Made by a program: the position numbers and the translations under genes. DNA of 64,000 nt from Actinomadura chibensis NBRC 106107 (GTDB lineage Bacteria; Actinomycetota; Actinomycetes; Streptosporangiales; Streptosporangiaceae), in NCBI RefSeq assembly GCF_001552135.1, contig NZ_BCQP01000024.1, positions 1-64,000 on the forward strand, in the 5' to 3' direction. Position 1 is the first letter of the stretch. Each line of letters starts with the position of its first letter. The notes under the pieces were generated by a model, which worked only from the letters and a program-made list of their open reading frames with translations, made no database searches and had not been told where the DNA came from. Below are positions 34,274-44,500 of the stretch, in pieces.

Positions 34274-34324
34274 TCGCGCACTCCACCATCTCTCTCGTTC
34301 CGGCCCGCGGCCGTCCGGCGGGCC

Positions 34325-35929
34325 CTAGCGCGTCGACGCGAGCAGCGCGCGGTCGACCTTGCCGTTCTCGGTGAGGGGCAGCTCGCCGACGACGTGGATC
34401 TCGCCCGGCACCATGTAGTCGGGCAGCGCCTCCGCGCAGAACGCGCGGACCGCCATCCGGTCCGGGTCGCCCCCGCCCGGCGCGCCGACGACGAACGCGC
34501 ACAGCACCGGGTCGGCGGAGCCGCCGTCCGCGACCGTCACGGCCGCGGCGCCGACGCCGGGGAACTCGGCGATCCGCCGCTCCACCTCGGTCAGCTCGAC
34601 CCGGTTGCCGCGGATCTGCACCTGCGAGTCGACGCGGGCGCGGAAGTACAGCTCGCCGCCCGGGCCGCGGTGGGCGAGGTCCCCCGTGCGCAGGACGATC
34701 TGCCCCGACGCCGGGTTGAGCGGGTCGCGCACCAGCGCCCGCGCGGTCGTCTCCGGGTCGTCCCAGTAGCCGCTGAACAGCGCGGGGGCGCGCAGGTAGA
34801 TCTCGCCGGGGACGCCGGGCCGCTCGATCGGCCGGCCGCGCTCATCGGCGATCATCATCTCGGCGCCCGGGTAGGCGTGCCCGATGGACAGCAGCTCCAG
34901 GTCGTCCGGGATGGGGTCGGGGACGTCGGTGAACGAGCACGCCATCGACTCGGTCGGCCCGTAGCAGTTGATGATCCGCGCGCCGGGCGCGAGCGACCGC
35001 AGTTCGCGCAGCTCGTGCATCGGGAACTGCTCGCCGGAGAACAGGACGCCGCGCAGGCCGAGCGTCGCCAGCTCGTCCGGCTCGTTCCGCAGCACCGGCC
35101 GCCAGATGGACGGGACGCCGTGCACGTGCGTGGCGCCCGCGTCCCGCAGGAACCCGACGAAGCGGCGCGGCCAGCGCAGCCGCTCGCGCGGGATGGGCAG
35201 GAGGGTCGCGCCGCTGCCGAGCGTGATGCCGATGTCGAACAGCGCGAAGTCGAACTGGAGCGGCGACGCGCTGGCGACGCGGTCCCCCGGCCGGAGGATG
35301 CCGAGCCCGTGCACCGCGCGGAAGAAGGCCGTGCTGGCGCGGTGGCTCATCACGACGCCCTTCGGGCGGCCCGTCGTCCCGGACGTGAAGATGATGTAGG
35401 CCGGGTCGGTGCCGACGACCTCGCGCCGCCGCCGCGTCCGCGGCTCCGGCGCGCGCTCGACCCGCAGCCCGGCCGGGCCGAACCGGGCGGCGCCGACGCC
35501 GGGCGGGATTCCGTCCCGGCCGCCGTCCTCGTGCTGCAGGTACAGGGCGGGACGCGCCGAGTCGATGATCGCGAGCAGCCGCTTGGCGGGCGTCTCCGGG
35601 CTCACCGGGATGAACGGCAGCCCGAGCACGCAGCACGCCAGGTAGACGGCGATCGCCGTCGACGAGGTGTGCGACTCCAGGATCACCCGGTCGCCGACGT
35701 CGAGGCCGAGCGCGCCGATCGCGTCCGCGTACTCGTCGACCCGCTCGCGCAGCTCGCCGTAGGTGACGACGGTCAGCTCGCCGGTGGGGCCGGGCTCCAC
35801 GACCGCCGGCGCGCCCGGGGCGTCGCCGGCGGTCTGGAGCATGAAGCCGTGCAGGTTGTCCACCGAGTCCCGCACGCGGGCGGTGGGCACGGTGGCGGGT
35901 ACGGCGGTGGGCGTGGCGGTGGCACTCAT
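34325..35929 (-). CDS. Adenylate-forming amino acid ligase (beta-amino acid activating, VinN/CmiS6-like)
   Basis: 534-aa stand-alone adenylation enzyme of the ANL superfamily. Core motifs: [18 protein letters not shown] (P-loop), [13 protein letters not shown] (core A4, holding the Asp that can bind the substrate amino group), [20 protein letters not shown] and the catalytic Lys in LTENGKVDR. Its ATG lies 1 nt after the stop of the free carrier protein, so the two are translationally coupled. In vicenistatin and cremimycin clusters a ligase paired with such a carrier loads the beta-amino acid; that is the likely job here. The second ligase (38393-39949) is the candidate for adding the protecting amino acid. 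Assignment of the two roles is inference and could be reversed. Confidence 0.8.
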   Translation of the reverse strand: MSATATPTAVPATVPTARVRDSVDNLHGFMLQTAGDAPGAPAVVEPGPTGELTVVTYGELRERVDEYADAIGALGLDVGDRVILESHTSSTAIAVYLACCVLGLPFIPVSPETPAKRLLAIIDSARPALYLQHEDGGRDGIPPGVGAARFGPAGLRVERAPEPRTRRRREVVGTDPAYIIFTSGTTGRPKGVVMSHRASTAFFRAVHGLGILRPGDRVASASPLQFDFALFDIGITLGSGATLLPIPRERLRWPRRFVGFLRDAGATHVHGVPSIWRPVLRNEPDELATLGLRGVLFSGEQFPMHELRELRSLAPGARIINCYGPTESMACSFTDVPDPIPDDLELLSIGHAYPGAEMMIADERGRPIERPGVPGEIYLRAPALFSGYWDDPETTARALVRDPLNPASGQIVLRTGDLAHRGPGGELYFRARVDSQVQIRGNRVELTEVERRIAEFPGVGAAAVTVADGGSADPVLCAFVVGAPGGGDPDRMAVRAFCAEALPDYMVPGEIHVVGELPLTENGKVDRALLASTR

Positions 35930-35930
35930 C

Positions 35931-36179
35931 TCAGGACGCCTTCTCGATCATCTTGGAAAGGGTCGTCCAGAGGACGCCCGGGGTGGCGAAGTTCGCCATG
36001 TCGAGCGCGTCGTCGACGAACCGCACCGAATAGGCGGCCTCCAGCGAGGCGAGCAATTCGACGGCGCCCATCGAATCGAGCCCGAAGTCCCGCAGACTGA
36101 GGTCCTCGCCGACCTTTTCCTCCTCTTCGAGGAACGGCAGCCTGCCGCGCAGAATCTCCTCGAAGCGCGAATCCCACAT
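35931..36179 (-). CDS. Discrete acyl carrier protein (VinL/CmiS3-like)
   Basis: 82-aa free-standing carrier protein with the phosphopantetheine site [12 protein letters not shown] (Ser36). It is acidic and helical and ends in KMIEKAS. Start ATG 36179 has AGGAG 7 nt upstream; the frame runs open further upstream but that part overlaps the preceding gene out of frame. It lies 38 bp after the NmrA-like gene and 1 nt before the ligase. Expected to carry the activated beta-amino acid, and then its aminoacylated form, before the discrete acyltransferase moves it to the first ACP of PKS3. Confidence 0.88.
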   Translation of the reverse strand: MWDSRFEEILRGRLPFLEEEEKVGEDLSLRDFGLDSMGAVELLASLEAAYSVRFVDDALDMANFATPGVLWTTLSKMIEKAS

Positions 36180-36217
36180 GATGGCTCCTGAGCGTGTCGT
36201 GAGCGGGCGGCGGCCGA

Positions 36218-37078
36218 TCAGGATTTCCAGGCCGCGGCCGTCTCCTCGGCGAATTCGGTGAAGGAGCGCGGCGGGTGGCCGAGCAGCTTCGTCGCGCGGA
36301 CGACGTCGTCCTCGGCGGCGACGTGGCCGTGGTGGTCGTAGTGCTCGTACATCAGCCAGATGTCGCGGGCGATGTGCGAGGGCATCATCTGGTTGAGGAT
36401 CTGCCAGCACGAGTCCAGGTCGTCGCCCACGTAGGCGACCTCGCTGTCGAGCACGCGCTTCCAGGTCTCGGCGACGAACCGGCCGGTCACGGGCTCGGGG
36501 CCGGTGACGGTGTAGGTCTCGCCGAGATGGCCGGGGGTGGTGAGGACGATCGCCGCGGCCTCCGCGACGTCGCGCACGTCCACCCGGGACACGCCGATCT
36601 CGCCGAACGGGATGCCGTAGATCCCCATGTCGAGCATCTGCTTGGCGCCGATGTCGTTCTGCATCAGCTCGCCCCGGCGGATGATCGTGTACGGGACGCC
36701 CGAGTCCTTGAGCGCCTGCTCGATGGTGGCCTTCCCGGCGCAGTACGGCGCGGTGACCATCGTCTCCACGTCCTGCGCGGAGAGGTAGACGAGGTGCTTG
36801 ACCTCGGCGCGCTTCGCGGCGTCGACGGCGAGGATTCCCTGGTAGAGCTCCTCCGCGCCGACGGGCAGGTTGAGGAAGACCGCGTCGGCCGCGGCGAACT
36901 CGGTGCGGACCAGCTCGAAGTCGAGCAGGTCGCCGACGACGCCGCGCACCCCGGCGGGCAGCGCCGCGGCCTTGTCCGCGTCGCGGGTGAGGACCGAGAC
37001 CTCGGCTTCGCGCGACCTCAGCTCGGCGGTGAGGGCGGTGCCGACGACGCCCGTCCCGGCGGTGACGAATACCTTCAT
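36218..37078 (-). CDS. NmrA-like NAD(P)-binding protein (atypical SDR)
   Basis: 286-aa Rossmann protein of the NmrA/atypical short-chain dehydrogenase group, with an N-terminal [11 protein letters not shown] glycine loop and conserved segments HLVYLSAQD and [12 protein letters not shown]. The classical YxxxK catalytic pair is not evident, as in NmrA-type regulators and some isomerases or reductases. First gene of the seven-gene starter operon, with GGAGG 7 nt before ATG 37078, and directly behind a LAL box. It is not part of the beta-amino-starter set I know, so its role is open: a redox step on the starter, a tailoring step, or a redox sensor. Confidence 0.75.
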   Translation of the reverse strand: MKVFVTAGTGVVGTALTAELRSREAEVSVLTRDADKAAALPAGVRGVVGDLLDFELVRTEFAAADAVFLNLPVGAEELYQGILAVDAAKRAEVKHLVYLSAQDVETMVTAPYCAGKATIEQALKDSGVPYTIIRRGELMQNDIGAKQMLDMGIYGIPFGEIGVSRVDVRDVAEAAAIVLTTPGHLGETYTVTGPEPVTGRFVAETWKRVLDSEVAYVGDDLDSCWQILNQMMPSHIARDIWLMYEHYDHHGHVAAEDDVVRATKLLGHPPRSFTEFAEETAAAWKS

Positions 37079-37200
37079 CGAATTTCCTCCACTGGCGCAC
37101 CGCCGGACTGGGAATGGAGTGGTCGACCGCGCCTGGTGAATCGCGGGAACCGACGGTTTTCACGCCTCTTTCCGCTGGACGCTATCGGCGCCGTCGACAC

Positions 37201-37224
37201 CCCCCAACCCTTATGCACCCCTAG
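37201..37224 (-). promoter_or_regulatory. LAL box facing the NmrA-ACP-PKS3 operon
   Basis: Read on the minus strand: CTAGGGG (37224-37218), TGC, ATAAGGG, then TTGGGG. This matches the spacing of the box at 7665-7687 exactly (7+3+7+6). It lies about 120 bp before the first gene of the leftward starter operon. Confidence 0.55.
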
Positions 37225-37244
37225 CGGCCGGACCCTCCGATCCG

Positions 37245-37269
37245 TTAGGGGCGCTTAGGGGTACAGGGG
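37245..37269 (+). promoter_or_regulatory. LAL box facing the AT-ligase-exporter operon
   Basis: TTAGGGG (37245-37251), CGC, TTAGGGG (37255-37261), then TACAGGGG. The heptamers are 10 bp apart and lie 72 bp before ATG 37342. Together with the minus-strand box 20 bp to its left, it gives one box per divergent operon. Confidence 0.6.
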
Positions 37270-37341
37270 CCGCCGGCGGCGCCGCCAAACTCGGGAATCA
37301 ATGGATCGGCGGCAGCCGCGAGGCGAGGGGGAAAGAACGAC

Positions 37342-38310
37342 ATGGACACCGGCCCCCGGGCGGAAGCCGCGCTCGTCTTTCCCGCGATCAGCCCGTCGAG
37401 TTTCGGCGACGTCGGCAAATTCATGCTGATGCACCCGGCCGCGCGGCGGCTCGTCGCGGCGGCCGACGACGCGCTCGGCTACTCCCTCGTCGACCGGTTC
37501 CGCGCGAGCGACGGCGCGTACACCGAGCCCGCCCGCGTCGCGTTCCTCGTGAACTGCCTCGCGATGGCCGGGTGGGCGGCGACGGCCCTGGACGCGGACC
37601 CGGTGGCGTGCGCGGGGCCGAGCTTCGGCGGGACGCCCGCGGCCGTCCACTCCGGCGCGCTCGACTTTGCCGACGCGGTGCGGCTCACCGCCGCCGCGGG
37701 CCGCCACATCGAGGAGTACTTCCGGCGCGAGCACCGGGGCGTCGTCACCCAGTCGTTCGCCCGCACCCCGCCGGAGGCGCTGGCCGAGGTGCTGGCCGAC
37801 CTCGACGAGCGGGGCGCCTGGTACGACGTCTCCTGCTACGTCGACCACGACTTCTACATGCTGTCCGTGCACGAGGACAGGCTCGACTGGCTGACCGGTC
37901 GGCTGCGCCGCGTCGGCGGGCTTCCGCTCGCCGTGATGCGTCCGCCGATGCACTCCAGCGCCTTCGGGCCGCTGCGCGACTCCCTCGAACGCGACGTGTT
38001 CGCGGGCGTCGAGTTCCGCGACCCGTCGCTGCCCGTCGTGTCCGACCACGACGGGACGCCGCTGCGGTCCGGCGAGGAGCTGCGCACGCTCCTCCTGGAC
38101 GCGGCGGTCCGCCCGGTCCGCTGGCCGGGCGTCATGGAGGCTCTCAAGGGCCTCGGCGTCGGCCGCCTCTACGTCTGCGGTCCGGACAACCTGTGGGGGC
38201 GCGTGCGGTGCGCGACCGACCAGTTCGACGTCGTCTCGCTGCGTCCCGAGCTGGCGATGCGCCCGCGCGCCCGGCGCACGCCCGCACGCGCCACCCGGGC
38301 GGGCCGCTAG
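37342..38310 (+). CDS. Discrete acyltransferase (VinK/CmiS5-like, trans loading of PKS3)
   Basis: 322-aa stand-alone acyltransferase of the FabD fold. Nucleophile motif CAGPSFGGTPA has Ser94, where malonyl transferases have GHSxG. The active-site His204 lies in RPPMHSSAFGPLRD. A C-terminal segment matches the usual AT end (VVSDHDGTPLRSGEEL, then PVRWPGVMEALKGLGV). The Arg that binds the malonyl carboxylate in FabD-type enzymes (in the LxxxRG segment) is Ala119 here (LTAAAGRH), so malonyl-CoA is unlikely to be the substrate. That fits the VinK role: moving an aminoacylated beta-aminoacyl group from the free carrier protein to the first ACP of PKS3. Good ribosome site GAGGGGGAAAG. First gene of the rightward operon. 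Confidence 0.85.
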   Translation: MDTGPRAEAALVFPAISPSSFGDVGKFMLMHPAARRLVAAADDALGYSLVDRFRASDGAYTEPARVAFLVNCLAMAGWAATALDADPVACAGPSFGGTPAAVHSGALDFADAVRLTAAAGRHIEEYFRREHRGVVTQSFARTPPEALAEVLADLDERGAWYDVSCYVDHDFYMLSVHEDRLDWLTGRLRRVGGLPLAVMRPPMHSSAFGPLRDSLERDVFAGVEFRDPSLPVVSDHDGTPLRSGEELRTLLLDAAVRPVRWPGVMEALKGLGVGRLYVCGPDNLWGRVRCATDQFDVVSLRPELAMRPRARRTPARATRAGR

Positions 38311-38392
38311 GGCGGGCCACTAGGGCGGCGGACGGCCCGGCGGGGGCGGCGGCGTTCCTTCCGAATCGACCCTCTTCCGGGATGGCATCACG

Positions 38393-39949
38393 ATGAACGA
38401 GATCCCCGAGCACGCGCTGCACGGCCGCTTCCTGCGCGGCCTCGCCGTGTCGCCTTCGCGCCCGGCCTTCCACGTGGACACATCGTCCATGACGTACGAG
38501 GCGCTGCACGAGCGGGCGCTGGCGTGGGCGGGCGCGCTGCTCGCCGCGCCGGGCGGGCCGCCGTCCGCGGTCGCCGTGCTGGCCGACAAGGGCCCGGCCG
38601 CGTACGGGGGGCTGCTCGCGGCGCTGTACACGGGCGCGACCGCCGTCCCGCTGAGCCCGGACTTCCCCGCCGCCCGGACGCGGCGGATGCTGGCGGACGC
38701 GAAGGTCTCCGCCGCCGTCGCCGACGCCGCCGGGATCGCCGCCCTGGAGGCGGCCGAGCTGGAGGTGCCGGTGCTGGCGGACGGCGCCGCCGCGCCCGGT
38801 CGGCTGCCGGTGATCCCGCCCGCCCGCGACGCCCTGGACGCGCCGCGCCCCGTCCGCCCGGAGGACGTCGCCTACCTGCTGTTCACGTCCGGCTCGACGG
38901 GGCGGCCGAAGGGCGTCAAGATCACGCACGCGGCCACGCACCACTACTTCTCGCTGCTGGACAAGCGGTACGACTTCGGCCCGGACGACGTCTTCTCCCA
39001 GACGTTCGGCCTCAACTTCGACTGCGCGATGTTCGACCTGTTCTGCGCGTGGGGCGCGGGGGCGAGCGTGCGGACCGTCCCGGTGCGGGCGTACACGGAC
39101 CTGCCGTCGTTCCTGTCCGAGCGGGCGATGACGGTGTGGTTCTCGACGCCGTCGGCGATCGCGCTCGTCCGGCGGATGGGCGGGCTCGCGCCGGGCGCGA
39201 TGCCGTCGCTGCGCTGGAGCCTCTTCGCCGGTGAGGCGCTGCGCCGCGCGGACGCCGCCGACTGGCAGGACGCGGCGCCCGCGTCCGCCGTGGAGAACCT
39301 GTACGGGCCGACCGAGCTGACCGTCACCGTGTCCGGGCACCGGTGGTCGGCGGAGACGTCGCCCGCGCTGTGCGTGAACGGGCACGTCCCGATCGGGACG
39401 GTCCACGAGGGCCACGACCACGTCCTCCTCGGCCCGGGCGACGCGGTGTCGGACGGCGCCGAGGGCGCCGAGGGCGAACTGTGCGTCGCGGGCCCGCAGA
39501 TGACGCCCGGCTACCTCGACCCCCGCGACGGCGAGGGCCGCTTCCTCGTGCACGCCGGGCGCCGCTGGTACCGGACCGGCGACCGGGTCCGCCGCCTGCC
39601 CGGCGGCGAGCTCGCCTACCTCGGCCGCCTGGACGCCCAGGTGCAGATCCAGGGCTGGCGGGTGGAGCTGGCGGAGATCGACGACGCCGTCCGCGACTGC
39701 CCCGGCGTCGAGGACGCGGTGACCGTGACCCGCCCGGCCGACGCCGGGGGCCTGGAGCTCGTCGTCTTCTACACCGGCGCGCCCGTCTCCCCCGCCGTGC
39801 TCGCGGGACGGCTCCGGCAGGTGCTCCCCGAGGGGATGCTGCCGCGGGCGTTCCGGCACATGGAGTCCTTTCCCCTCAACCCCAACCGGAAGATCGACAG
39901 GGCCGGTCTCGCCGCGACCGCGGCGGCCGGGACAGCGGCGCGCGGATGA
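38393..39949 (+). CDS. Adenylate-forming amino acid ligase (aminoacyl-capping, VinM/CmiS4-like)
   Basis: 518-aa stand-alone adenylation protein. Motifs: LLFTSGSTGRPKGVKITH, NFDCAMFDLFCAWGAGA (core A4 with Asp at the amino-group position), NLYGPTELTV, YRTGDRVRR, and Lys in NPNRKIDRAGL. It differs clearly from the ligase at 34325-35929, so it is not a recent duplicate. Beta-amino macrolactam clusters carry a second ligase that adds an amino acid, often alanine, to the carrier-bound beta-amino acid so that the amine is protected until the chain is finished. That is the inferred role. No peptidase to remove such a cap is in the window. It lies 82 bp after the acyltransferase gene and 22 bp before the exporter gene. 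Confidence 0.8.
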   Translation: MNEIPEHALHGRFLRGLAVSPSRPAFHVDTSSMTYEALHERALAWAGALLAAPGGPPSAVAVLADKGPAAYGGLLAALYTGATAVPLSPDFPAARTRRMLADAKVSAAVADAAGIAALEAAELEVPVLADGAAAPGRLPVIPPARDALDAPRPVRPEDVAYLLFTSGSTGRPKGVKITHAATHHYFSLLDKRYDFGPDDVFSQTFGLNFDCAMFDLFCAWGAGASVRTVPVRAYTDLPSFLSERAMTVWFSTPSAIALVRRMGGLAPGAMPSLRWSLFAGEALRRADAADWQDAAPASAVENLYGPTELTVTVSGHRWSAETSPALCVNGHVPIGTVHEGHDHVLLGPGDAVSDGAEGAEGELCVAGPQMTPGYLDPRDGEGRFLVHAGRRWYRTGDRVRRLPGGELAYLGRLDAQVQIQGWRVELAEIDDAVRDCPGVEDAVTVTRPADAGGLELVVFYTGAPVSPAVLAGRLRQVLPEGMLPRAFRHMESFPLNPNRKIDRAGLAATAAAGTAARG

Positions 39950-39971
39950 AGCGGCCGCCTTACGGAGGATC

Positions 39972-41558
39972 ATGTCCACCTCAGCATCACCGCAGCGCGC
40001 CGGCCGGAGGGAGTGGGCGGGACTCGCCGTCCTGGTCCTCGCGAACCTGCTCGTCTCGATGGACGTCTCGGTGCTGTACCTCGCCGTCCCGTTCATCACC
40101 GCCGACCTGGAGCCGAGCGGCGCGCAGCAGCTCTGGATCCTCGACGTCTACGGGTTCCTGCTGGCCGGCCTGCTCATCACGATGGGCGTCCTCGGCGACC
40201 GGTTCGGGCGCCGCCGGATGCTCCTGCTCGGCGCGGCGCTGTTCGGCGCGGCGTCGGTCGCGGCGGCGTACTCCGCCAGCGCGGAGGCGCTGATCGGGGC
40301 GCGGGCCGCGCTGGGCGTGGCGGGCGCGGTGCTCGCGCCGTCGACGCTGGCGCTGATCCGCAGCATGTTCCGGGACGGCGACCAGCGCCGCACCGCGATC
40401 GCGATCTGGACGGCCGGGTTCTCCGGCGGCGCGGCGCTCGGCCCGCTGGTGTCCGGCGTCCTGCTGGACCATTTCTGGTGGGGTTCGGTGTTCCTGCTGA
40501 ACGTCCCGCCGATGGTGCTGCTGCTGGCCCTCGCGCCGCTGCTGATCCCCGAGTACCGCGATCCGCGTCCGGGACGGTTCGACCTGGTCGGCGCGGTGCT
40601 GTCACTCGGTGCCGTGCTGCCCGCCGTCTACGGGATCAAGGAGCTGGCGCAGGACGGGGTGAGCGCCGTCCCGGTCGCGGCGGTCGTCGCGGGGCTGGTG
40701 CTCGCCGCGCTGTTCGTCATGTGGCAGCGGTCCCGCCGCGACCCGATGATCGACCTCGCGCTGTTCCGGGTGCGGACGTTCGCGGTGCCGATGGCGGTGA
40801 ACCTGGTGGCGTTCTTCGCGCTCGTCGGGTTCGCGCTGTACTCGACGCAGTGGTTGCAGCTCGTGCGCGGGATGGGGCCGATGGAGGCGGCGCTGTGGTC
40901 GCTGCCCGCCCCGGCGGCGGTGGCGGTGGCGACGTCGGTGGCGAGCGGCCTCGCGCGGACGGTCCGCCCCGCCTACATCATCGGGACGGGGCTGCTGATG
41001 ACGGCGGCCGGGTTCCTGGTGGTGACGCGGGTCGGCGTCCATTCGTCGCTGGCGGTGCTGGTGACCGGCGTGGTGCTGGTCGCGGCGGGCCTCGGGGTGG
41101 CGATGACGCTGACCGCCGACATGATCCTCACCGCGGCGCCGGCGGAGCGGGCGGGCGCGGCGTCGGCCCTCTCGGAGACCGGCAACCAGCTCGGCGGCGC
41201 GCTCGGCGTGGCGATCATGGGCAGCATCGGCGCGGCGATCTACCGGGACCGGATGGGCGACGCCGTCCCGGCCGGGCTGCCGCCGCGCGCGGTCGAGGCG
41301 GCGGAGAAGACGCTCGGCGGCGCCGCCGAGGTCGCCAAGGGCCTGCCGGGCGGCGCGCGCTCCGGGCTGCTGGAGACGGCGCGGGACGCATTCGTCCACG
41401 GCCTGAACGTCAACGCGGGCATCGCCGCCGGGGTGGTCGCGGTCGTCGCGGTCGTCGGGACGGTGCTGCTGCGCAACCATGGCGGTAAGCAGACCGGCCC
41501 CGAGGAGGGTCCCGAGGCCGCCGTCGAGAAGACCCCCGAGCCCGCCGGGGGACGCTGA
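39972..41558 (+). CDS. MFS drug exporter (DHA2-type, 14 membrane segments)
   Basis: 528-aa integral membrane protein of the major facilitator superfamily. The motif A loop GVLGDRFGRRRML, a motif C-like GGAALGPLVSG and the number of hydrophobic stretches fit the 14-segment DHA2 drug:proton antiporters. A Gly/Pro/Glu-rich cytoplasmic tail ends the protein. GGAGG at 39964-39968 precedes ATG 39972. Last gene of the rightward operon; likely exports the macrolactam and gives self-protection. A strong hairpin terminator follows the stop. Confidence 0.9.
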   Translation: MSTSASPQRAGRREWAGLAVLVLANLLVSMDVSVLYLAVPFITADLEPSGAQQLWILDVYGFLLAGLLITMGVLGDRFGRRRMLLLGAALFGAASVAAAYSASAEALIGARAALGVAGAVLAPSTLALIRSMFRDGDQRRTAIAIWTAGFSGGAALGPLVSGVLLDHFWWGSVFLLNVPPMVLLLALAPLLIPEYRDPRPGRFDLVGAVLSLGAVLPAVYGIKELAQDGVSAVPVAAVVAGLVLAALFVMWQRSRRDPMIDLALFRVRTFAVPMAVNLVAFFALVGFALYSTQWLQLVRGMGPMEAALWSLPAPAAVAVATSVASGLARTVRPAYIIGTGLLMTAAGFLVVTRVGVHSSLAVLVTGVVLVAAGLGVAMTLTADMILTAAPAERAGAASALSETGNQLGGALGVAIMGSIGAAIYRDRMGDAVPAGLPPRAVEAAEKTLGGAAEVAKGLPGGARSGLLETARDAFVHGLNVNAGIAAGVVAVVAVVGTVLLRNHGGKQTGPEEGPEAAVEKTPEPAGGR

Positions 41559-41566
41559 CCCTCGCC

Positions 41567-41593
41567 GGGCCGCGTCCCCCGGGGGCGCGGCCC
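41567..41593. terminator. Hairpin terminator between the convergent exporter and PKS4 genes
   Basis: Near-perfect inverted repeat: GGGCCGCGTCCCCC at 41567-41580 against GGGGGCGCGGCCC at 41581-41593, about 13 complementary pairs with one wobble; the innermost pairs must open to form a loop. It occupies most of the 37-bp gap between the two stop codons and can serve both strands. Confidence 0.75.
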
Positions 41594-41595
41594 GG

Positions 41596-44500
41596 TCAGG
41601 CGGACGACTCCAGCTCGCCGTCCAGGATCTCGAACATCTCGCTGGCCGACACCGCCGCCAGGTCGTCCGACCCGGCGGCGGTGTCGCCGTCCGGGCGGGA
41701 CGCGGCGGCCCACGCGGCGGTGATCTCGCGGAGCCGGGCGGTGACGCGGGCCCGCGCGTCCGGGTCCGCGGCGGTCGACTCCAGCGCCAGTTCCAGGGCG
41801 CGCAGGTGCTCGTCCACGGCGGGGGCGGTGGGCGGCTCGGCCGGGTCCAGCTCGGCGTCGAGCAGCGCGGCGACCGCCGCCGCGTTCGGGTGGTCGAACA
41901 CCAGCGTGGACGGCAGCCGCAGCCCGGTGGCGGCGTTGAGCGCGTTCCGCAGCTGGACGGCCGTGAGCGAGCTGAACCCGAGCTCGCTGAACGCGCGCTC
42001 CGGCTCGACCGCGTCCCGGTCGTCGTGCCCGAGGACGGCGGCGACCTGCGCCCGCACCAGCTCCAGCAGGAACCGGTCGCGCTCCGGCCCGGCCAGCTCG
42101 GCGAGCCGCCGCGCCAGGACGGCGGCCCCGCCGTCCCGCGCCGACTGCCGCGCGGGCACCTTGACCAGGCCGTGCAGCATCGCCGGGATCCCGCCCGACG
42201 CGGCGTGCGAGCGCAGCGCGGCCAGGTCGAGCCGGACGGGCAGCGGCGCCGGGGCGCCGTCCCGCAGCGCGAGGTCGAACAGTCCGAGCGCGTCGGCCGT
42301 GGCCAGCGCGGGTATGCCGGAGCGCTCGTGGCGGCGCAGGTCGGCGTCGCCGAGGCGGCGGGCCATGCCCGCCTCCGCCCACGGCCCCCACGCGAGCGAC
42401 GCGGCGGGGAGGCCGAGACCGCGCCGGTGCACGGCGAGCGCGTCCAGGTAGGCGTTGGCCATCGCGTAGTTGCCCTGGCCGGGACCGCCGAGGACGCCGG
42501 ACACCGACGAGAACAGCACGAACGCCGTCAGCTCCATGTCGCGGGTCAGCTCGTGGAGGTGCCAGGCCGCGTCCGCCTTGGGGCGCAGCACGGCGTCCAG
42601 GCGGTCAGGGGTGAGGGACGAGACCACGCCGTCGTCGAGGACCCCGGCGGCGTGGACGACGCCGGTCAGCGGACGGCCGTCGAGGAGCCGCGCCACGGCG
42701 TCCCGGTCGGCGAGGTCGCAGGCGGCGATCTCGGCGTCCGCGCCGAGCGCGGCGAGGTCGGCGCGCAGCTCGGCCGCGCCCGGCGCGTCCGGGCCGCGGC
42801 GGCTCACCAGCAGCAGCTTCCGGACGCCGTGCGCGGACACCAGGTGCCGGGCGATCAGCGGGCCGATGCCGCCCGTCCCGCCGGTGATCAGGACCGTCCC
42901 GGCCGGGTCCCAGGGCGCGGGCCCCGAGGGCGGCGCGGCCGACCGCGCGAGGCGGGGCACGCGCGGCTCGCCCGCGCGCAGCGCGACCTGCGGTTCGGGC
43001 AGCGCGGCGGCGGCGGGCAGCGCCCGCGCGGACTCGCCGGTGCCGTCGGTGTCGAGCAGGACGAACCGTCCGGGGTTCTCCTCCTGCGCGGATCTGATCA
43101 GCCCCCACAGCGCGGCCCCGGCGAGGTCGTCCGGCTTCTCGTGCGGCGCGGCGGCGACGGCGTTCTCGGTGACGACGGCGAGCCGGGACCCGGCGAACCG
43201 CTCGTCGGCGAGCCACTCCCGCGCGAGCGCGAGCACCTCGTGCCCGGCGCGCCGCACCTCCGCCGGGCCGGCACCGGACGGCGCGGGCGCGAACACCACG
43301 TCCGGCACCGCGGATCCGGCGAGTGCCGCGAGGTCCGGGACGCCCGGCAGGCCGTAGCGGTCGCCGCCGAGGACGACGCAGTCCGGGACGGGAGCGGCGG
43401 CGAGCCGCGTGCCGGTCCACTCGACGTGGAACAGCGCGTCGCCGCGGACGCCCCCCGCCGCCTCCAGCCGTTCGGCGGACACGGGCTCCAGCGTGACCGA
43501 CGCCGCCGACAGCACGGGCCGTCCGGCCGCGTCGGCGAGTTCGAGCGCGTGCCCGCCACCGGTGGCGGACGTGATCCGCACCCGGACGGCCTCCGCGCCC
43601 TCGGCGTGCAGCCGCACCCCGCTCCACGCGGTGGGAAGGCTGACGTGGTCGGCGTCCTCTTCCAGCAGGACGAGATGGGTCGCCGCGTCCAGCAGCGCCG
43701 GGTGGATGCCGAACCCGCTGGCTCCGGCCGCGCCCTCGGGCAGCGCGATCTCGGCGTAGAGGTCCCGCCCGTGCCGCCAGGCCGCGCGCAGCCCCCGGTA
43801 GAGGGGGCCGTAGGCGTAGCCGCGGGCGAGGAGGCGCTCGTAGGCGTCCCCGACGTCGATCGCGGCGGCGCCCTGCGGCGGGGACGGCGACGGCGCGGGC
43901 GGCGGCCCGCCGTCCGCGGCGAGGCGTCCGGTGGCGTTGCGGGTCCACGGGACGTCCGGGGACGCGTCGGCTTGCCGGGAGAAGACGCTCACAGGCCAGC
44001 CGCCTGACCCGTCCCGCTCCCCCACGACGACCTGGAGCGCGAGCCCGCTTTCGGGCGGCGCCATCGGTTCGTGGACGGCCAGCTCCTCGACCAGGTCGGC
44101 GCCGACCTCGTCGGCGGCGCGGACGAGCAGGTCCACGAACGCCGCGCCCGGCAGCGGCGTGGCGCCGAGCACCTCGTGGTCGGTGAGCCACGGCCGGGAC
44201 CCGGCCGCGAGCCGCCCGGTGAGGACGACGCCGCCGGACCCGGGCGCGGCGACCACGGCGCCGAGCAGCGGGTGCCCGGCCGGTTCGAGCCCGGCCGCGC
44301 CGACGTCCCCGGCCGCCCCGGCGGCGGCGTCGGGCCAGTGGCGCTTCCGCTGGAAGGGGTAGGTGGGCAGGTCGACGGCCCGGGCGCCGCGCCCGGCGAA
44401 CACCGCGTGCCAGTCGACGTCCGCGCCGTCCGCGTACAGGGCGCCGACCGCGGTGAGGAGCGCCGCCGCCTCGCCGCCGTCGCGGCGCAGCACGGGCACG

